Shown: positions 1 through 10,889 of the stretch, piece after piece
How the letters are laid out: each line of letters begins with the position of its first letter
Numbering within the stretch: position 1 is the first letter of the stretch
Assembly: GCF_005281615.1 (NCBI RefSeq)
Contig: NZ_SZZM01000002.1
Location: forward strand, 62,001-126,000
Direction of reading: 5' to 3'
DNA: 64,000 nucleotides
DNA from: Rhodoligotrophos defluvii
GTDB taxonomy: Bacteria > Pseudomonadota > Alphaproteobacteria > Rhizobiales > Im1
Program-made: the position numbers and the translations under genes
Notes under the pieces: generated by a model
The model's database searches: none
What the model was told of the DNA's origin: nothing
The model's input: only the letters and a program-made list of their open reading frames with translations

Positions 1-1068
1 CTCCCCCACCAGCTGCTGCAGCGCGTCGAGAATGCCATCCCGGTCGAGCGGGATCCGGCGTCGGTCCGTCAGGCTCGCCAGCGCGACCCGGTTCGCCTCC
101 AAGCTGGCGGTGACGACCGGCTTCTCGCCCAGGGCAATGGCGGCCGTACCCTTGATCAGGCGGGAAACGTCGTTGCGATCTCCAAGCGCGATTTCGATGC
201 CCGTCAAGGTCACCTGCTCGAAGCTGCCGAGAAGATTGGCGCGCAGGAAGAACGGCCCCGGCGGTGGCCCCCTGTCGCTCTTCGCCGGCACTCCGCCCGG
301 TTCCGATTTCGGCACCAGCCGTTCCACCGTCAGCGTACCGGTCAGCGGCTGCTCGTCATTGCCTTCCTTGAGCTCGCCGCTGAAGGCGAAGCTCAGTCCG
401 GCGCCCGAAGCCGGAGCAGCGCGCAGCGCGAGCGCGATCGGGCCGTCGCCCCGCGGCCGCGACGTGTTGATGGTGAAGTGGAACTTGCGCTCGGCATAAT
501 CCGCCGTGCCGCTCATGCGATACGGCCCCGCCAGCGTCTTGGCCGACAGATCCATGGCGACATGGTCGAACCGGATCGTGGTGTCGCGCCGCTGGTCGTT
601 CAGGAGCAGCGTGCCGTCGCTGATCGCCACGTTGTCCAGCATGATGTCGTCGACCGGCATCTGCGGGTCTATGTGGCCCTTGTCGGATATCGGCAGGATC
701 AGCCGCCCGTCTGCGGTGCGCTCCAGGGTCATGACCGGTGAGACCAGCCGCGCATCGGTGATGGCGAACTGGCCCCGCAGCAGCGCGGGAATGGACAGGC
801 GCGCTTCCAGCTGCTGAATGTGCAGCAAGCGCGACGGCCCCGCCTCCGGCTCGCCCGACACCGTCACGTCCTCGATCGACAGCAGCGGAATGGGCAGCAC
901 GCGCAGCGCGATGTTGCCGCCGACCGTCACCTGGCGGCCGGTCACCCGGCTGCCATAGTCCTCGATCCGGTCGCGATAGAGGTTCCAGTCGATGAAGTAG
1001 GGCGCGATCAATGCCGCGGTCAGCACGAAGATCGCCAGGATGCCGGCCCAGAGCAATGGGGACTTCAT
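1..1068 (-). CDS. AsmA family protein, N-terminal part (runs off the window)
   Basis: The 356 visible codons start at an ATG whose complement is at 1066-1068, and the frame stays open to base 1, so the C-terminus lies outside. One hydrophobic segment covers residues 4-24 and is followed by IDWNLYRDRIE and a GRQVTVGG stretch, the usual opening of AsmA-domain proteins: an inner-membrane anchor, then a periplasmic beta-rich domain. AsmA-like proteins are implicated in outer-membrane assembly or lipid transport between membranes. Family members are typically much longer than the part seen here. It is transcribed in the same direction as the FAD dehydrogenase upstream, with a gap of about 160 bp, so it probably has its own promoter. 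The family call is good; the specific role is unknown. Confidence 0.8.
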   Translation of the reverse strand, partial: MKSPLLWAGILAIFVLTAALIAPYFIDWNLYRDRIEDYGSRVTGRQVTVGGNIALRVLPIPLLSIEDVTVSGEPEAGPSRLLHIQQLEARLSIPALLRGQFAITDARLVSPVMTLERTADGRLILPISDKGHIDPQMPVDDIMLDNVAISDGTLLLNDQRRDTTIRFDHVAMDLSAKTLAGPYRMSGTADYAERKFHFTINTSRPRGDGPIALALRAAPASGAGLSFAFSGELKEGNDEQPLTGTLTVERLVPKSEPGGVPAKSDRGPPPGPFFLRANLLGSFEQVTLTGIEIALGDRNDVSRLIKGTAAIALGEKPVVTASLEANRVALASLTDRRRIPLDRDGILDALQQLVGE

Positions 1069-1125
1069 CGTCGCTGTTTCCGTCGGCGCACAGGCATGGT
1101 TTGCTCACTGCGACCACAGGTCCTC

Positions 1126-1143
1126 GCGGGCACGATCGCCCGC
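1126..1143 (-). terminator. Possible hairpin after the FAD-linked dehydrogenase gene
   Basis: A 6-bp stem (GCGGGC / GCCCGC) with a 6-nt loop lies between the end of the dehydrogenase gene at 1232 and the AsmA start at 1068. There is no T-tract, so it is a weak terminator candidate at best. In GC-rich DNA such stems also arise by chance. Confidence 0.2.
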
Positions 1144-1231
1144 GGCTAAATGGCATTTCAACCGAAGATAATCAACACCCCCGCCGGCTACCACCTCCAT
1201 CATATGCTGTTCGGCCGACGCGCACAGCCCA

Positions 1232-2641
1232 CTATAGCGCGACGATTTTCCCGGGATTGAGGATATTCTGCGGGTCGAAAGCACGCTTGAGCGCCCGCAT
1301 ATAGGCCAGGGCCGGCCCATGCTCGGCCTCGAGGAACTTCATTTTGCCGCGCCCGACCCCGTGCTCGCCGGTGCAGGTGCCCTCCATGGCCAATGCCCGC
1401 AACGCCAGCCGTTCAGTGAATGCCTTCACGCGCTTCACATCGTCCGGATCGTCCATGTCGCAGAACACCATCACGTGGAAATTGCCGTCGCCCACATGCC
1501 CGACGATCGGTCCGAACATCCCGTGCGCCTCCAGGTCGCGCTTGGTGTCGATCACGCAGTCCGCCAGGCGCGAGATCGGCACGCACACGTCTGTTGCCAA
1601 CACGGATTTCCCTGGCAAATACGCGCGCCCGGCCCAGAACACGTCGTGCCGCGCCTGCCACAGCCGGCTGCGGTCCTCCTGGTGCGTCGCCCAGGCAAAG
1701 GTTCCCCCGCCATTGGCCGCCGCGATCTCCGCGAACAGCTCGCTCTGCTCGCGCGTGCCGGCCGGCGTGCCGTGGAACTCCAGGAACAGGGTCGGAACCT
1801 CGGCCAGCCCGAGCTCGGAATAGGCATTGCACACCCGCACCTGATCCGCGTCCAGAAGCTCGATCCGCGCCACCGGCAGACCCAGCTGGATCGTCTGGAT
1901 CACCGCCTGGCACGCCCCTTCCAGGCTGTCGAAGGGGCAAACCCCGGCCGAAATGGATTCGGGAATTCCGTAGAGCCTCAGCGTCACCTCGGTGATGATG
2001 CCGAGCGTGCCCTCGGAGCCGACCAGCACGCGGGTGAGATCGTAGCCCGCGGCGGACTTCCGCGCGCGCCGCGCGGTGTGGATCACCTCGCCACTGGCCA
2101 TCACCGCCGTGAGGTTCAGCACGTTCTCCCGCATCGTGCCATAGCGCACCGCATTGGTGCCGGACGCGCGGGTCGCGGCCATGCCGCCAATGCTGGCATC
2201 CGCCCCCGGATCGATCGGGAAGAACAGACCGGTATCGCGCAGATGCTCGTTTAGCGCCTTGCGGGTCACGCCGGCCTGCACCCGGCAGTCCAGATCCTGA
2301 GTATTGACCTCAAGAATCCGATTCATCCGCGTGAGATCTATGGAAATTCCACCATCCGGCGCTGTGATATGGCCTTCGAGCGAGGTGCCCGTGCCATAGG
2401 CGATCACCGGGGTGTTCGTCGCCGCGCAGGCCCTCACGATGGCCTGCACCTCCTCCGTGCTCTCCACGAAGGCGACCGCATCCGGCAGGCCGGCCGCATT
2501 CCACGTCTGGTCGCGCCCATGCTGGTCGCGCACCGCCTCGGCGGTCGACAGCCGTTCCCCCAATAAGTCCCGCAGCGCCGCAATCGTCTGGGCGACCCCG
2601 GCAGCTGACCTCGTTCTGGCAGGCTCACCCATGCTGGGCAT
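1232..2641 (-). CDS. FAD-linked oxidoreductase, D-lactate dehydrogenase / glycolate oxidase GlcD type
   Basis: This 469-residue protein has the two-domain layout of the VAO/GlcD flavoenzymes. The FAD-binding PCMH half (about residues 50-230) contains PVIAYGTGTSLEGH, DPGADASIGGM and GSEGTLGIITEVTLRL. The C-terminal cap contains GHVGDGNFH and EGTCTGEHGVGRGK, which carry the metal- and substrate-binding His and Glu residues, and it ends in FDPQNILNPGKI. These enzymes oxidise D-2-hydroxy acids to 2-oxo acids with an electron carrier as acceptor. The layout fits single-subunit D-lactate dehydrogenase (cytochrome type) better than GlcD, because no glcE or glcF neighbour is present. It is divergent from the thioesterase gene at 2838. 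The substrate cannot be fixed from sequence alone. Confidence 0.88.
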   Translation of the reverse strand: MPSMGEPARTRSAAGVAQTIAALRDLLGERLSTAEAVRDQHGRDQTWNAAGLPDAVAFVESTEEVQAIVRACAATNTPVIAYGTGTSLEGHITAPDGGISIDLTRMNRILEVNTQDLDCRVQAGVTRKALNEHLRDTGLFFPIDPGADASIGGMAATRASGTNAVRYGTMRENVLNLTAVMASGEVIHTARRARKSAAGYDLTRVLVGSEGTLGIITEVTLRLYGIPESISAGVCPFDSLEGACQAVIQTIQLGLPVARIELLDADQVRVCNAYSELGLAEVPTLFLEFHGTPAGTREQSELFAEIAAANGGGTFAWATHQEDRSRLWQARHDVFWAGRAYLPGKSVLATDVCVPISRLADCVIDTKRDLEAHGMFGPIVGHVGDGNFHVMVFCDMDDPDDVKRVKAFTERLALRALAMEGTCTGEHGVGRGKMKFLEAEHGPALAYMRALKRAFDPQNILNPGKIVAL

Positions 2642-2837
2642 CCTCCTGAGTTACGTTTTCCGCCGAGCAGACCATCTCTCCGCAGCATCATGCCCCGCAT
2701 GGGAAACGCGATGCCGCAGCCACCCGCAACCGGTCTTGCACAGTTGCCATCGTCTGCTATGGCTTTGGGCCCGGCCACGCCCGTTCGTTTGCGGCGGCGC
2801 CGGGCAGCCAGATGATCTCGGGGACACCAGGAAATCC

Positions 2838-3323
2838 ATGAAGTTCAGCGCACCCTTCGAATCGACAGTCATGCGGGTCGAGCCGCAGTGGATTGATTAT
2901 AACGGCCATCTCAACATGGCCTATTACAGCGTGCTGTTCGACCGCTGCACCGACGAGGCCTTCGCCTTGTTCGGCCTTGGTCCCGACTACGTCAAGCAAA
3001 AGAACGCCTCGTTCTACACCCTGGAGGTCCACATCACTTATCTCCGTGAGCTCATGGTTGATGCACCGGTCAGGGTCACCCTGCAGCTTCTGGATTATGA
3101 CGCGAAGCGCTGCCATATCTTCCAGGAGATGTACCATGCCGAGGAAGGGTTCCTGTCGGCCACCTCCGAGCAGATATCCCTGCACGTGGACATGAACTTG
3201 AAGAAGAGCGCGCCTTTTCCGGATGACGTGCTGGCCCGCATCAAAGCCATGCGCGAGGCTCATGCCGACTTGCCGATACCCCCGCAGGTCGGCCATGTGA
3301 TTGGCATACCGCGCAAGGCCTGA
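2838..3323 (+). CDS. Hotdog-fold acyl-CoA thioesterase
   Basis: The start is placed at the ATG at 2838, preceded by AGGAAA, because the upstream in-frame extension has no homology-like sequence. The 161-residue product shows the 4HBT pattern: WIDYNGHLNMAYY near residue 20, with the Asp-Tyr-Asn-Gly-His arrangement used for catalysis, followed by the long hotdog helix. It resembles the YbgC-like and betainyl-CoA thioesterase groups and should hydrolyse an acyl-CoA in the cytoplasm. Only 24 bp separate it from pabB, so the three genes thioesterase-pabB-pabC probably share a transcript. No functional link to folate synthesis is obvious. Confidence 0.82.
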   Translation: MKFSAPFESTVMRVEPQWIDYNGHLNMAYYSVLFDRCTDEAFALFGLGPDYVKQKNASFYTLEVHITYLRELMVDAPVRVTLQLLDYDAKRCHIFQEMYHAEEGFLSATSEQISLHVDMNLKKSAPFPDDVLARIKAMREAHADLPIPPQVGHVIGIPRKA

Positions 3324-3347
3324 CGCGCCGCCACCGAGGACAGAGGG

Positions 3348-4832
3348 ATGACGGTTGCTGCACTGGCAAGATCAGCTGGCATCGAGAGCCGATCGGTGCA
3401 GCCGCTCGTCCGCCCTATTCCATATCGTGACCCTCTGACCGCCTTTGCCTCGTTCGCCGACCAGCCGATGGCGCTGCTGTTCGACTGCCCCGCGGTGGAA
3501 GCGGCGCGCAGCCGCTATGCCTATATCTGCGCATCGCCTTTCGCCACCGTGCGTGCGGCCGGCGACCGGGTCACGGTGACCACAGGCGCCGAGGTCAGGC
3601 GCTGCCAGGCCAATCCTTGGGATGTGCTGGCGAATGCTGTCCGTCCCTATCGGATGGTGTCGCTGCGCGACGGTCTACCCCCTTTCCAGGGCGGCGCCGC
3701 CGGCCTGCTCGGTTATGAGCTCAACCGGCATCTGGAACACGTGCCCGGCCCCAATGGTCAAGGGCTTGCCTGCCCCGACATGGCAGTGGGCCTCTATGAC
3801 GTGATCGCCGCCTTCGACTGTATGGAGCGTCGGGCCTGGATCATCTCCTCGGGCCTGCCCGCGCGCGGCGATGCCGAGCGGCGCCGACGGGCGGAGCAGC
3901 GCGCCGACTGGCTCGAGGGTGCGCTTGCGCTGGCGGAGGCACTGCCCAGCCTCAACACCGCTGCGCGCGCCACCGTCAGGGCCGAACTGCCTCGCGAAGA
4001 CTATCTCCAGCGAATTGCCCGCGTGAAGGATTATATTCTCGCTGGAGACATTTATCAGGCGAACTTCACCCAACGCTTCATGGCGCCCCTTCCCTCCGGG
4101 CTCGCGCCGTTCGACCTCTACCGGCGCCTGCGCGAGCGTAGCCGCGCGCCATTCTCCGTCTATCTCAACATCGATCCGGACACCGCCCTGCTGTCGGTCT
4201 CGCCCGAGCGTTTCCTCAAGCTCGACGGCTTCGGACATATCGAGACCCGCCCGATCAAGGGCACCCGCCCGCGCGGACGGGATGCGACGGAGGACGAGGC
4301 CCTCGCCCGTGAGCTCATCGCCAGCGAGAAGGACCGGGCCGAGAACCTGATGATCGTTGACCTCATGCGCAATGATCTCTCTCGTGTGTGCCTGCCCGGC
4401 TCGGTCAAGGTGCCAACCCTGTTCGGGCTGGAGAGCTTTCCGGCCGTGCATCACCTGGTGTCGGTGGTGGAAGGCCGGCTCAGGCCCGAGCACGACGCTA
4501 TCGACCTGCTGCGGGCCGCCTTTCCCGGCGGTTCCATCACCGGTGCCCCGAAGATCAGGGCCATGGAGATCATCGCCGAGCTGGAGGTCGCGCCTCGCGG
4601 CCCCTATTGTGGCTCGGCCTTCTGGCTCGGCTTTTCCGGCAACATGGATTCGAGCATCCTCATTCGCTCGCCCGTCGTTGCCGATAGTCAGGTCATCATC
4701 CAGGCCGGTGGCGGCATCGTGGCCGACAGCGATCCCGAAGAAGAATACGAGGAAAGCCTGGTCAAGGCCCGCGCCATGATCGAGGCCGTGCAAATCACCT
4801 CCGGCCAGCCTGACCATGCAGATCTCGATTGA
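3348..4832 (+). CDS. pabB: Aminodeoxychorismate synthase component I
   Basis: The 494-residue chorismate-binding enzyme makes 4-amino-4-deoxychorismate from chorismate and ammonia, the first step to p-aminobenzoate and folate. The C-terminal chorismate-binding domain is complete: DIYQANFTQRF near residue 235, PIKGTRPRG near residue 300, and PGGSITGAPK near residue 394. The Lys in PIKGT is diagnostic, since anthranilate synthase has PIAGT there; this Lys is the active-site nucleophile in PabB. No glutamine amidotransferase (pabA) is present nearby, so ammonia must come from a subunit encoded elsewhere. The last 17 bases overlap the start of pabC, indicating translational coupling. Confidence 0.93.
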   Translation: MTVAALARSAGIESRSVQPLVRPIPYRDPLTAFASFADQPMALLFDCPAVEAARSRYAYICASPFATVRAAGDRVTVTTGAEVRRCQANPWDVLANAVRPYRMVSLRDGLPPFQGGAAGLLGYELNRHLEHVPGPNGQGLACPDMAVGLYDVIAAFDCMERRAWIISSGLPARGDAERRRRAEQRADWLEGALALAEALPSLNTAARATVRAELPREDYLQRIARVKDYILAGDIYQANFTQRFMAPLPSGLAPFDLYRRLRERSRAPFSVYLNIDPDTALLSVSPERFLKLDGFGHIETRPIKGTRPRGRDATEDEALARELIASEKDRAENLMIVDLMRNDLSRVCLPGSVKVPTLFGLESFPAVHHLVSVVEGRLRPEHDAIDLLRAAFPGGSITGAPKIRAMEIIAELEVAPRGPYCGSAFWLGFSGNMDSSILIRSPVVADSQVIIQAGGGIVADSDPEEEYEESLVKARAMIEAVQITSGQPDHADLD

Positions 4833-5649
4833 CGGCCGCATCGTTCCCGCGGCGGAGGCCTCCGTGCCGGTGGCCGACCGCGGCTTCACCCTCGGCGACG
4901 GCCTGTTCGAGACCATGGCGGTGCATGAGGGCCGGGTGTTGCGGCTGGAGGCGCATCTTGCCCGTTTGCGCCAAGGGCTTGCGGCCCTGCGCCTGCCGCT
5001 GGCCTTGCCTGACCAAGATCTGGCAGACCGTATTCATGCCTTGGTGGCCGTCAATAACTTGCGCGAAGGCTCGCTCCGCCTCACGATAACCCGTGGCCAA
5101 GGTCCCCGCGGCCTCTTGCCGGCCGACCCGCCCCGGCCCGGCGTGATCATCACGGCCAGCCCCTGGGCAAGCCGGCCGACCGAGATTGCGGCGATCATCG
5201 CCCGCTCCACCCGCCGCAACGAGCACTCGCCCCTCTCGCGCGTGAAGGCGCTGGGCTATCTCGACAGCATCCTGGCGCTTATCGAGGCGCAGGAGCAGGG
5301 CGGGCAGGAAGCCATCCTGCTGAACAGTGCCGGGCTCGCCGCCTGCGCCTCCGCCGCGAACCTGTTCGTCATGCGTCAGGGTAAGCTGCTGACCCCGCCC
5401 GTGAGCGACGGCGTGCTGCCGGGCATCGTCAGGGGTGAGATCATCGCGCGCCACGGAGGACAGGAACGCTCGCTTGACCCCGCCGACCTCGCCGCAGCCG
5501 ACGAGATCATCCTGAGCAACAGCCTCGGCCTGCGCTCGGTGGTGAGGCTCGATGAAAAGCCGATCGGAGCCGGCGCCGCGGGGCCTGTTGCACGGCAACT
5601 CGCCGCGGCTATCCCCTTCCCTGGCCATTCACGCCATTGCCGCGCTTGA
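4816..5649 (+). CDS. pabC: Aminodeoxychorismate lyase / class IV aminotransferase
   Basis: This 277-residue fold-type IV PLP enzyme begins MQISIDGRIVPAAEASVPV and continues with DRGFTLGDGLFETM, the class IV N-terminal signature. The PLP lysine is in SRVKALGYLD near residue 145, and ACASAANLF matches the conserved loop near residue 175. It follows and overlaps pabB, so the expected reaction is release of pyruvate from aminodeoxychorismate to give p-aminobenzoate. A branched-chain or D-amino-acid aminotransferase is the alternative from fold alone. The last residues (about HSRHCRA) and the stop codon lie within the first copy of the 84-bp repeat downstream, so the natural C-terminus has been replaced or extended by repeat DNA. 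Confidence 0.88.
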   Translation: MQISIDGRIVPAAEASVPVADRGFTLGDGLFETMAVHEGRVLRLEAHLARLRQGLAALRLPLALPDQDLADRIHALVAVNNLREGSLRLTITRGQGPRGLLPADPPRPGVIITASPWASRPTEIAAIIARSTRRNEHSPLSRVKALGYLDSILALIEAQEQGGQEAILLNSAGLAACASAANLFVMRQGKLLTPPVSDGVLPGIVRGEIIARHGGQERSLDPADLAAADEIILSNSLGLRSVVRLDEKPIGAGAAGPVARQLAAAIPFPGHSRHCRA

Positions 5650-5921
5650 CGCGGCAATCCAGGGCCAAGCGGAACGCCCTTGCCGTGGCGGTTTTGGAGA
5701 AAGATAAGCTATTTCCGTCATTGCCGCGCTCGACGCGGCAATCCAGGGCCAAGCGGAACGCCCTTGCCGTGGCGGTTTTGGAGAAAGATCAGCTATTTCC
5801 GTCATTGCCGCGCTCGACGCGGCAATCCAGGGCCAAGCGGAACGCCCTTGCCGTGGCGGTTTTGGAGAAAGATCAGCTATTTCCGTCATTGCCGCGCTTG
5901 ACGCGGCAATCCAGGGCCAAA
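5636..5921. repeat. 84-bp tandem repeat, 3.4 copies, with palindromic core
   Basis: Copies begin at 5636, 5720, 5804 and 5888, giving a constant 84-bp period; the fourth is only 34 bp long. Each starts with the palindrome ATTGCCGCGC-N3-GCGCGGCAAT-like arms and continues ATCCAGGGCC, followed by a spacer ending in GATCAGCTATTTCCGTC. Copies differ at only one or two bases. Because 84 is divisible by three, open frames of 28-residue repeats appear on both strands; I regard these as artefacts. The array fills the gap between the convergent pabC and ClC genes and could act as a bidirectional terminator. Confidence 0.92.
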
Positions 5922-5992
5922 GGGGAAGACAGAGCCACAGGCCCGGTCAAGCCGACATGACAAGCCTGAGGGCTTGAATCAGCAACTTACGA

Positions 5993-7348
5993 TCACCCCA
6001 GCCCGATCGGCTCGCGCGAGGTGGCGACGCGCGGGTCGATCCCGGCCTTGCGCAAGGTGCGTTCCAGCAGCTGCTCGTAGATCGGCCGCCCTCCGGCCCA
6101 ATGGGCGAACAGGTTCGCGGTCACGGCCGTGATCATCACCGGCAGCAGCAAGGTGTAGGAGCCGGTCAGCTCGATCGCCAGCGCCACGCCCACGATCGGC
6201 GCCCGCACGCTCGCGGTGAACAGCCCGCCCATGGCCGCCACCGCGAAGGCTGTCGGCGCAATGGCGAAATCCGATCCGAGCCCATTGGCCAGCCCGCCGA
6301 AAGCAAGGCCCACGCATGTGGCCAGCGTCAGGATCGGCGCGAAGATGCCGCCCGGCACGCCGGTAGAATAGCTGGTGACGGTGGTGAGGAACCGCAGCAG
6401 CGCCAGCCCGAGCAGAACCCAGAACCCCGGATTGTGGCTTGCTAGTTCCTCGATCACCGCCTCGCCGCCCCCAACCGCCCAGGGCGCCAGCACGAACAGC
6501 ATGCCGATCATGAGCCCGATCACCGCCGGATAGGCATAAGGCAGGCGCTTCTCGCAGGCGGCCGCGAAATCCGACGCCGCAAGCAGGCCGGCATTGAGCG
6601 CGACGCCAACCAGCCCGAGCAGCCCTCCCAGCACCAGGAAGCCGGGCAGGCTCCACAGCGGCACCGCGTGCACCATGATGTCGAGGTCCGGCGCCGGGCT
6701 GGTCAAATTTTGCAGCACCACGGCCGACAGGCAGGACGCGACGATCACGCCCATATAGGTGCGGAACGTGTAGGGAAACTGCCGGTGCGTCTCCTCGATC
6801 ACGAACAGCACCGCCGCCAGCGGCGCATTGAACGCGCAGGCAAGGCCGGCGGCGGCGCCCGCGGCAAGCAGTCCGCGACGCTCGAAATCGATGATGCGCG
6901 ACCATTCGGCAAGCGCTGCCGCAACCGAGGCGCCGATATGTATGGTCGGTCCTTCGCGGCCCAGCACCAGCCCTGAGGAAATCGACAGTAACCCGGCAAG
7001 GAACTTCACCGGCAGCACCCGGCGCCAGTGCACCTCGCGCAAGCCTTCGAGCGCGCCCTCCAATTCCTGCACGCCACTGCCGCCTGCTTCCGGCGCATAG
7101 CGCTTCACCAGAAACACGCACAGCACCGTAATCGCCATCGTGACCAGCGCTGCCGATACCACCAGCCATGGCCCGCCGACGACCGTGCCCAGCCACTGTG
7201 GCCACTGGATCAGCCAATCGATGCCCAAATGAAACACGGTGCCGAGCACGCCGACCACCAGTCCCACCAGCGCCGCCAGTCCCATATACTTGGCTTGGCC
7301 ACGTCGCTGCTGTTGCTCGGTCTCCTCCACCGGTCCCCGCATCCTCAA
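5993..7348 (-). CDS. ClC-family chloride/proton exchanger
   Basis: A 451-residue polytopic membrane protein with all ClC selectivity signatures. GREGPTIHIG (near residue 125) carries the external gating glutamate, and GVPGGIFAP (near residue 320) is the third anion-binding loop. VIEETHRQF keeps the internal proton-transfer glutamate that distinguishes H+/Cl- exchangers from channels, and IYEQLLERTL near the C-terminus keeps the coordinating tyrosine. No CBS domains follow. The expected role is chloride/proton exchange, for example in acid or osmotic stress. It is divergent from uvrD and convergent with pabC across the 84-bp repeats. Confidence 0.93.
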   Translation of the reverse strand: MRMRGPVEETEQQQRRGQAKYMGLAALVGLVVGVLGTVFHLGIDWLIQWPQWLGTVVGGPWLVVSAALVTMAITVLCVFLVKRYAPEAGGSGVQELEGALEGLREVHWRRVLPVKFLAGLLSISSGLVLGREGPTIHIGASVAAALAEWSRIIDFERRGLLAAGAAAGLACAFNAPLAAVLFVIEETHRQFPYTFRTYMGVIVASCLSAVVLQNLTSPAPDLDIMVHAVPLWSLPGFLVLGGLLGLVGVALNAGLLAASDFAAACEKRLPYAYPAVIGLMIGMLFVLAPWAVGGGEAVIEELASHNPGFWVLLGLALLRFLTTVTSYSTGVPGGIFAPILTLATCVGLAFGGLANGLGSDFAIAPTAFAVAAMGGLFTASVRAPIVGVALAIELTGSYTLLLPVMITAVTANLFAHWAGGRPIYEQLLERTLRKAGIDPRVATSREPIGLG

Positions 7349-7459
7349 TGCTGCACATCTGCAGGGGACCTATCATCCGCGACTCGCGGGATCAACGGGT
7401 CGAATCATCCGCAAGCGGTGCTATATAGGCTGCATGACCTCTTCTCTGGATACAGACCG

Positions 7460-9814
<2,355 letters not shown>

Positions 9815-9849
9815 TCAAGCCGGCCCATGACGGTTTTTCAGTGATCGTC

Positions 9850-9872
9850 ATCACCGGCCTTGAGCCGGTGAT
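9850..9872. repeat. Single palindromic repeat between uvrD and fabH
   Basis: The 23-bp inverted repeat has 10-bp arms ATCACCGGCC / GGCCGGTGAT-like around TTGAG and is followed by CCAGGGCC, the same downstream word that follows the palindromes near 5.7 kb and 14 kb. It lies in the 99-bp gap between two convergent genes, so it can serve as a bidirectional terminator. Confidence 0.8.
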
Positions 9873-9913
9873 CCAGGGCCACAAGGGAAGGCCAGTGCCC
9901 TGCGGGGTGGCTA

Positions 9914-10885
9914 CTACCAGCGCACCAGCGCCGCCCCCCAGGTGAAGCCGCCGCCCATGGCCTCCATCAGCACCAGGTCGCCCCGGCGGATGCGCCCGTC
10001 CTTCACGGCCACGTCCAGCGCCAGCGGTATGGAGGCGGCCGAGGTGTTGCCGTGCACATCCACGGTGAGCACCACCTTGCTTTCGGGAATGCCGAACCGC
10101 TTGGCGGTGCTGTCGAGAATGCGCTTGTTGGCCTGGTGCGGCACCACCCAGTCCACATCCTCGGCCGTAAGACCCGCATCCGCGAGGGTCTCGCCCATCA
10201 CGCTGGCGATGTTGATCACCGCGTGCTTGAACACCTCTTTGCCCTCCATGCGCAAATGACCCACGGTCTGCGTGCTGGAAGGGCCGCCATCCACATAGAG
10301 CTTGTCCTTGTGCCGCCCGTCGGAATGCAGCCGGGTGGCGAGCACGCCGCGATCCGCAACGCTGCCTTGGCCCTCCTGCGCCTCCAGCACCACGGCGCCG
10401 GCCCCGTCGCCGAACAGCACGCAGGTGGTACGGTCCGACCAGTCGAGGATGCGCGAGAAGGTCTCCGCGCCGATCACCAGCGCACGCTCGGCGCCGCCGG
10501 CCCGCACCATCGCGTCCGCCACGGACAGGGCATAGACGAAGCCGGAGCACACCGCCTGCACGTCGAAGGCCGCCCCGCGTGTCATGCCCAGTTCCGCCTG
10601 CACCGAGGTCGCGGTCGCCGGAAAGGTGTTGTCGGGGGTGGACGTGGCCAGCACGATCAGGTCGATGGCGTCCGCCCCGATGCCCGCATCCGCGAGGGCG
10701 GCCCGTGCCGCCGCGACCGCCAGATGGCAGGTGGTCTCCCCGTCCGCGGCGATGCGCCGCTCGCGAATCCCGGTACGCTCGACGATCCACTCGTCGCTCG
10801 TGTCCACGAACTGGGCGAGATCGTTATTGGTGAGGACCTTGGCCGGGAGGTACGAACCGATACCCTGAATAACCGCACGCCGCAT
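9914..10885 (-). CDS. fabH: 3-oxoacyl-[acyl-carrier-protein] synthase III
   Basis: This 323-residue thiolase-fold enzyme condenses acetyl-CoA with malonyl-ACP to start fatty acid synthesis. The Cys-His-Asn triad is visible: Cys113 in [11 protein letters not shown], His in [10 protein letters not shown] near residue 248, and Asn in GNTSAASIP near residue 278. The N-terminal [16 protein letters not shown] is characteristic of FabH. Only 4 bp separate it from the upstream plsX, so they are co-transcribed. In many alphaproteobacteria ihfA and a MerR gene follow fabH; here uvrD in the opposite orientation follows instead. Confidence 0.97.
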   Translation of the reverse strand: MRRAVIQGIGSYLPAKVLTNNDLAQFVDTSDEWIVERTGIRERRIAADGETTCHLAVAAARAALADAGIGADAIDLIVLATSTPDNTFPATATSVQAELGMTRGAAFDVQAVCSGFVYALSVADAMVRAGGAERALVIGAETFSRILDWSDRTTCVLFGDGAGAVVLEAQEGQGSVADRGVLATRLHSDGRHKDKLYVDGGPSSTQTVGHLRMEGKEVFKHAVINIASVMGETLADAGLTAEDVDWVVPHQANKRILDSTAKRFGIPESKVVLTVDVHGNTSAASIPLALDVAVKDGRIRRGDLVLMEAMGGGFTWGAALVRW

Positions 10886-10889
10886 CGGG

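Noticed and set aside
5629..5889. Minus-strand frame of three perfect 28-residue repeats
   Set aside because: It is the antisense reading of the 84-bp DNA repeat, whose length is a multiple of three; it has no ribosome binding site and overlaps repeat palindromes.
5636..5921. CRISPR array
   Set aside because: The spacers are as conserved as the repeats, the unit is 84 bp with a palindrome, and no cas genes are near; it is a tandem repeat.
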